DNA from: Spirosoma pollinicola
Lineage (GTDB): Bacteria > Bacteroidota > Bacteroidia > Cytophagales > Spirosomataceae
NCBI RefSeq assembly: GCF_002831565.1
Contig: NZ_CP025096.1
Coordinates: 5,819,014 to 5,883,013 of the forward strand
Direction of reading: 5' to 3'
DNA length: 64,000 nt
Shown: in pieces, positions 61,114-64,000 of the stretch
Layout: each line of letters opens with the position of its first letter
How positions within the stretch are numbered: the first letter of the stretch is position 1
Notes under the pieces: generated by a model
Database searches by the model: none
What the model was told of the DNA's origin: nothing
The model's input: only the letters and a program-made list of their open reading frames with translations
Translations under genes and position numbers: made by a program

Positions 61114-62241
61114 TCATTTAGGGAATTGACTCTTGTCCAACCCCGGAATAAGCCGGAGGGCGTTTTTATAGTATACTTTTTTCAGCACTTCATCGGGTAG
61201 CCCCATGCCATACATCCGCCAGAAGGCATGGTATTTTTTGTGGTAAGGGAAGTATTCGTCGTCGGTTTCGAGGACACGGAAGTAGGTCGCGTATTCTGAC
61301 GGAACCCAACTATCTTTTCCGAATAGGATACGATCCTGGTATTTTTCGAAAAACTTCCGGCTCGCTCGTGGCTGACGGCCCAACTCAGCGATAACAGCCC
61401 CAATCTCAACGTTCATGTTCGGGAACACGGTCATCAGGCTGTCGAGCTTGTTCAGGTCGTTGGGATACCAGCCCATATGAGCGGCAATAAATGTTGTTTT
61501 TGGATGCTTACGAAACACGTTGTGCTGTTCGGCAATGAGTTTTTCCCAGGGGACGGGGTCGTTGGCAGCACGCTTCCGACCACCATGTAGCTTAAGTTCG
61601 AGCCAGCGTTCGTTATACCGATCCATTGGGTCCCAAAACGGCTTTGGGTCGGCGGTGTGAATCAGAACGGGTACGCCCAGTTCACCACATTTTGCCCAGA
61701 TTGGGTCCAGTCGTGGGTCGTCGACCGCAACACGGTGTCCTGATTCGTCTTTGTTATTAAGGCCCAGGTTCTTGAAAATTTTCAGCCCGTGAGCGCCTTT
61801 TTTTACATCGGCTTCCAGTAGCGCAACGGATTCTTCCGTCCAGCCTTTGCGGCCAATATCGTCGAAGTTGAGATTCGTGAACAGCACCAGTCGCTTTGCA
61901 TTGGACTTATTTGCGTTGGCCAATGCATTGTCGAAAAACTGCGTACCCTGCGCCACGCTTCCCCAACCCCGGCCGCTGAGGTTGATCATAATGCCCATAT
62001 TAAGGCTGTCCATCTGGGCCAGAAGCGGCTTTAGGTTCGCCTTATCCATATCCCACTGGTGGTTATGCACGTCAATAAATGGGTATTTTGAGTGCGTCAG
62101 CTTATGTTCCGGTACTTTCAGCGTCGAAACGGGGTCATATTCTTCGAAGCCAAGAGGCATATCGGGCTGACTCGGTTTCGACTGGCCACAGGCAACTAAG
62201 CCAGCCAGTAGGAGGGCAGGAAGGTAAATGAGTGTCTTCAT
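61114..62241 (-). CDS. Amidohydrolase-family lipoprotein (COG2159 type)
   Basis: A 375-residue TIM-barrel hydrolase. MKTLIYLPALLLAGLVACGQ is a lipoprotein signal with lipobox LVAC. The metal site HxH is atypical: PFIDVHNHQWDMDKANL, with VHNH. VPVLIHTADPKPFWDP (His), TFIAAHMGWYPNDL (His) and ILFGKDSWVPS (Asp) complete the ligands. Such proteins are metal-dependent hydrolases or decarboxylases of unknown substrate. Confidence 0.87.
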   Translation of the reverse strand: MKTLIYLPALLLAGLVACGQSKPSQPDMPLGFEEYDPVSTLKVPEHKLTHSKYPFIDVHNHQWDMDKANLKPLLAQMDSLNMGIMINLSGRGWGSVAQGTQFFDNALANANKSNAKRLVLFTNLNFDDIGRKGWTEESVALLEADVKKGAHGLKIFKNLGLNNKDESGHRVAVDDPRLDPIWAKCGELGVPVLIHTADPKPFWDPMDRYNERWLELKLHGGRKRAANDPVPWEKLIAEQHNVFRKHPKTTFIAAHMGWYPNDLNKLDSLMTVFPNMNVEIGAVIAELGRQPRASRKFFEKYQDRILFGKDSWVPSEYATYFRVLETDDEYFPYHKKYHAFWRMYGMGLPDEVLKKVYYKNALRLIPGLDKSQFPK

Positions 62242-62261
62242 AGACAGGTTGTATTGATAAA

Positions 62262-62741
62262 CTAATCTTTAAAGATAAGCGCCACACAATGAGCCGCAAT
62301 ACCTTCACCACGGCCTACAAATCCAATATGTTCGGATGTAGTGGCTTTGATCGAAATATCGTCTTCGGGAATGGCCATTACTTCGGCCAGACAAGTTTTC
62401 ATGGCGGGAATATGTGGGTTGAGTTTCGGCTCCTGCAAGACCACGGTCACGTCGACATTCGAGATTTCGTACCCGGCTTCCCGCACCATACGCAGCACTT
62501 CGGCCAGCAGTAATTTACTGTCGATACCCTTCCAGCGCGGATCTTTATCCGAAAAATGGTAACCAATGTTTCGCATGTTGGCGGCTCCCAGCAGGGCATC
62601 GCAAAGCACATGGCACACCACATCGGCATCGGAATGGCCAACTGGCCCGAATGTACTAGGAATCTGAATGCCGCCTAACCAGAATGCCCGCCCTTCTTCC
62701 AGGCGATGAACATCATAGCCTTGTCCTACTCGTATTTTCAT
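62262..62741 (-). CDS. ispF: 2-C-methyl-D-erythritol 2,4-cyclodiphosphate synthase
   Basis: A 159-residue trimeric enzyme of the non-mevalonate isoprenoid pathway. MKIRVGQGYDVHRLEEGRAF has the DVH zinc ligands (D10, H12); VGHSDADVVCHVLCDALLGA the third His (after HSDADV); IKATTSEHIGFVGRGEGIAA the C-terminal CDP/loop block. All are intact. Its ATG overlaps the stop of a HEPN remnant frame (62738). Confidence 0.96.
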   Translation of the reverse strand: MKIRVGQGYDVHRLEEGRAFWLGGIQIPSTFGPVGHSDADVVCHVLCDALLGAANMRNIGYHFSDKDPRWKGIDSKLLLAEVLRMVREAGYEISNVDVTVVLQEPKLNPHIPAMKTCLAEVMAIPEDDISIKATTSEHIGFVGRGEGIAAHCVALIFKD

Positions 62742-62878
62742 GAGGTGAATCCGTTTTCACGGAGGTAAGCGTCAACTTGAAGAAGAAATTCTGAAGCTAT
62801 GTCAACGGCATCAATAGCATCCAGTTCCGACACATCTTCATCAATCTCATAGTCGCTGTTTTGACATTTTCGTTCATA
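62738..62878 (-). pseudogene. HEPN remnant behind the second MNT gene
   Basis: A 46-codon frame ending at TGA 62740-62738 reads YERKCQNSDYEIDEDVSELD then AIDAVDIASEFLLQVDAYLR. It aligns by eye with the C-terminus of the HEPN protein at 59112-59501 (DEGDVSDALAIADDVSVKINNLL). A TAG precedes it immediately, and no start codon is available. The ATG overlapping the MNT stop (62877) opens another frame (MNENVKTATM) that stops early. An internal deletion plus frameshift of an originally ~130-residue HEPN gene explains both. Assignment is by eye only. Confidence 0.55.
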
Positions 62879-63227
62879 CTACTTTCCCTTCACGGCGAAC
62901 GTCTTGGTAGAGAAATAAATCTGATTGCAGGTATTTTTTCAATGAAGTCGGCTTGACGGAAATCAATGTAGTATGCTTTTCTGATAGGTCATATACAGCA
63001 TCAATCATATACCTGATCTCATTCGCTGACTTTACTTCCGTGTCGTTCAATATGACCATGTAGTCAATATCTGATTCTGCACGAAAATCACCACGGGCGT
63101 ATGAGCCATACAGGACAACCTGCGCCAGCCGTTCGCCGTATAGCTCCGTGAGGGCCTGTTTCACCTCCTGCGATAAAGCTTGAAGCTGATCGGGCGAGAG
63201 GGCTTTGGGTTGATAGGTTGTTTCCAT
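62874..63227 (-). CDS. MNT nucleotidyltransferase (orphan)
   Basis: A 117-residue nucleotidyltransferase: VLYGSYARGDFRAESDIDYM is the GSx10DxD motif. ALSPDQLQALSQEVKQALTE precedes it, and LISVKPTSLKKYLQSDLFLY is the C-terminal region. The stop overlaps an ATG (ATGA), as in MNT/HEPN operons, but the HEPN gene is only a remnant. It is distinct from the MNT at 59491-59805. It probably acts alone or on another HEPN. Confidence 0.85.
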   Translation of the reverse strand: METTYQPKALSPDQLQALSQEVKQALTELYGERLAQVVLYGSYARGDFRAESDIDYMVILNDTEVKSANEIRYMIDAVYDLSEKHTTLISVKPTSLKKYLQSDLFLYQDVRREGKVV

Positions 63228-63249
63228 AATACAGGCTGGTTTAACGCCA

Positions 63250-64000
63250 TCAGGCCTCGGTCTTACGGTAATATAGGGTCGAGCAATTGTCTTTTCGTAA
63301 CACTTGCCGGGCCATTGTCTGTATCGAATCGGGCGTGACGGCCTGGATTAACCCCGCTTCCTGATTGACGAAATCGGGGTTACCCGCATTGGCCGCGTAG
63401 GCAAGGTTCATCGCCCGGTTCAATAATTCTACTTCCGAGAAGGCGAGTGTGGCTTCTGCCTGGTTTTTTACTTTCGCCAGCTCTTCCTCCGGTACGGCCT
63501 GATCAATAAACTCCTGCACAACCGATTCCACGGCGGCATCGGCTTCTTCCAGCGAAACGCCTTCGTTCAAATTACCCTGAATAACCAGCAGACCGGGGTC
63601 TATAGAGGCAGTAATATAGCCATGTACACTGCTGAACAGCGGGTTTGTGCGTAATAATTGCTGATACAGTCGAGACGATTTGCTCCGGCCAAGAATATCG
63701 CCCAGCAGATCGGCGGTGTAAAAATTGGCGTCAAAACGGCCCGGCATATGATACGCTTTGTACAATCCATTTAGCGGTACTTTGGCCGATGTTTCCAACT
63801 TCCGGGCTTCGGTCTGCTTCGGCTCGGTTGGTAGTTGACGAACATAGGGAATCCCCGCCTGAATAGGCGCAAACCATTTGGCGCATAATTGCTTAACCTG
63901 CTCGACGGTCACGTTGCCCGCCACCACCAGAATCGCATTGTTAGGTAGATAATATTTGAAGAAAAACGATTTCACATCGTCCAGCGTGGCGTTTTCGATA
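63250..64000 (-). CDS. M16-family (insulinase-like) peptidase, C-terminal part
   Basis: The window edge cuts the gene; reading from 64000, the frame is IENATLDDVKSFFFKYYLPN then NAILVVAGNVTVEQVKQLCA, the end of the first M16 half. LLGDILGRSKSSRLYQQLLR and KVKNQAEATLAFSEVELLNR belong to the second, inactive half. The zinc motif HxxEH would be upstream, outside the window. The ORF-like GTG at 63975 is internal. Probably periplasmic or outer-membrane associated, as usual in Bacteroidota. Confidence 0.85.
   Translation of the reverse strand, partial: IENATLDDVKSFFFKYYLPNNAILVVAGNVTVEQVKQLCAKWFAPIQAGIPYVRQLPTEPKQTEARKLETSAKVPLNGLYKAYHMPGRFDANFYTADLLGDILGRSKSSRLYQQLLRTNPLFSSVHGYITASIDPGLLVIQGNLNEGVSLEEADAAVESVVQEFIDQAVPEEELAKVKNQAEATLAFSEVELLNRAMNLAYAANAGNPDFVNQEAGLIQAVTPDSIQTMARQVLRKDNCSTLYYRKTEA

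Noticed and set aside
1..64000. tRNA, rRNA, insertion sequences or prophage genes
   Set aside because: Read through all gaps without recognising a cloverleaf, rRNA segment, transposase or phage structural gene.

Overview
The window looks like chromosomal DNA of a gliding-lineage member of the Bacteroidota, most likely Cytophagales and Spirosoma-like. The reasons are a 7.7-kb sprA gene (gliding and type IX secretion), a gldF permease, paired DUF4199 membrane proteins, Bacteroidota -7 promoter boxes (TAnnTTTG), weak Shine-Dalgarno signals and a GC content near 50%. I saw no rRNA, tRNA, CRISPR array, transposase or prophage gene. The genus is an inference.

Layout. 1-6.7 kb (minus strand): 5' end of a ferritin gene, a small conserved protein, an aldo/keto reductase, a ParE-type toxin-antitoxin (TA) cassette, tyrA, a broken GxxExxY gene, an aminotransferase and a NUDIX hydrolase, then a lipoprotein on the plus strand. 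6.7-13.4 kb: a nucleoside hydrolase and a three-gene heavy-metal-type RND efflux operon. 13.5-26 kb: mostly single metabolic genes (quinone oxidoreductase, DinB-like protein, RluA-type pseudouridine synthase, L28, ornithine aminotransferase, M48-MORN fusion, Ycf48-like propeller, ECF sigma/anti-sigma pair, DUF2520 protein, cellulose-synthase-like glycosyltransferase). 26-39 kb (plus strand): the sprA locus with an aldo/keto reductase, gcvH, a dihydroorotase homologue lacking its HxH zinc motif, two DUF4199 proteins, gldF and vanZ. 39-47.5 kb: TPR protein, 6-phosphogluconate dehydrogenase, fatty-acid desaturase, secreted DNA/RNA nuclease, TMTC-like GT-C/TPR protein, DUF3472 protein. 47.6-52 kb: a 38-codon AtpF-like micro-ORF, a PIN-type TA cassette, and both methylmalonyl-CoA mutase subunits. 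52.4-64 kb: dnaA, FemAB-like acetyltransferase, DUF3108 protein, predicted aminopeptidase, serine hydrolase, GNAT, HEPN/MNT TA pair, dipeptide epimerase, amidohydrolase, ispF, a second MNT gene with a HEPN remnant, and an M16 peptidase cut by the window edge.

The most striking observation is that two unrelated TA modules (ParE-type behind tyrA, PIN-type behind the mutase large subunit) have the same architecture. Each lies directly after, and in the same orientation as, a housekeeping gene. Each is bracketed by a 32-39-bp direct repeat of that gene's own 3' coding tail. In each, the distal tail copy starts 12-13 bp after the toxin stop codon, and the distal copies differ from the functional tails mainly at synonymous positions. 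This looks like integration, or gene-tail swapping, of small TA cassettes at gene 3' ends.

A second theme is that most convergent gaps, and one gap inside an operon, hold long palindromes (13-65-bp arms) with mostly unrelated sequences. A few belong to recognisable families: CCTATAAGG, GTCATCCCGACG, and ACCGGGATTTTA copies that sit at four successive gene ends.
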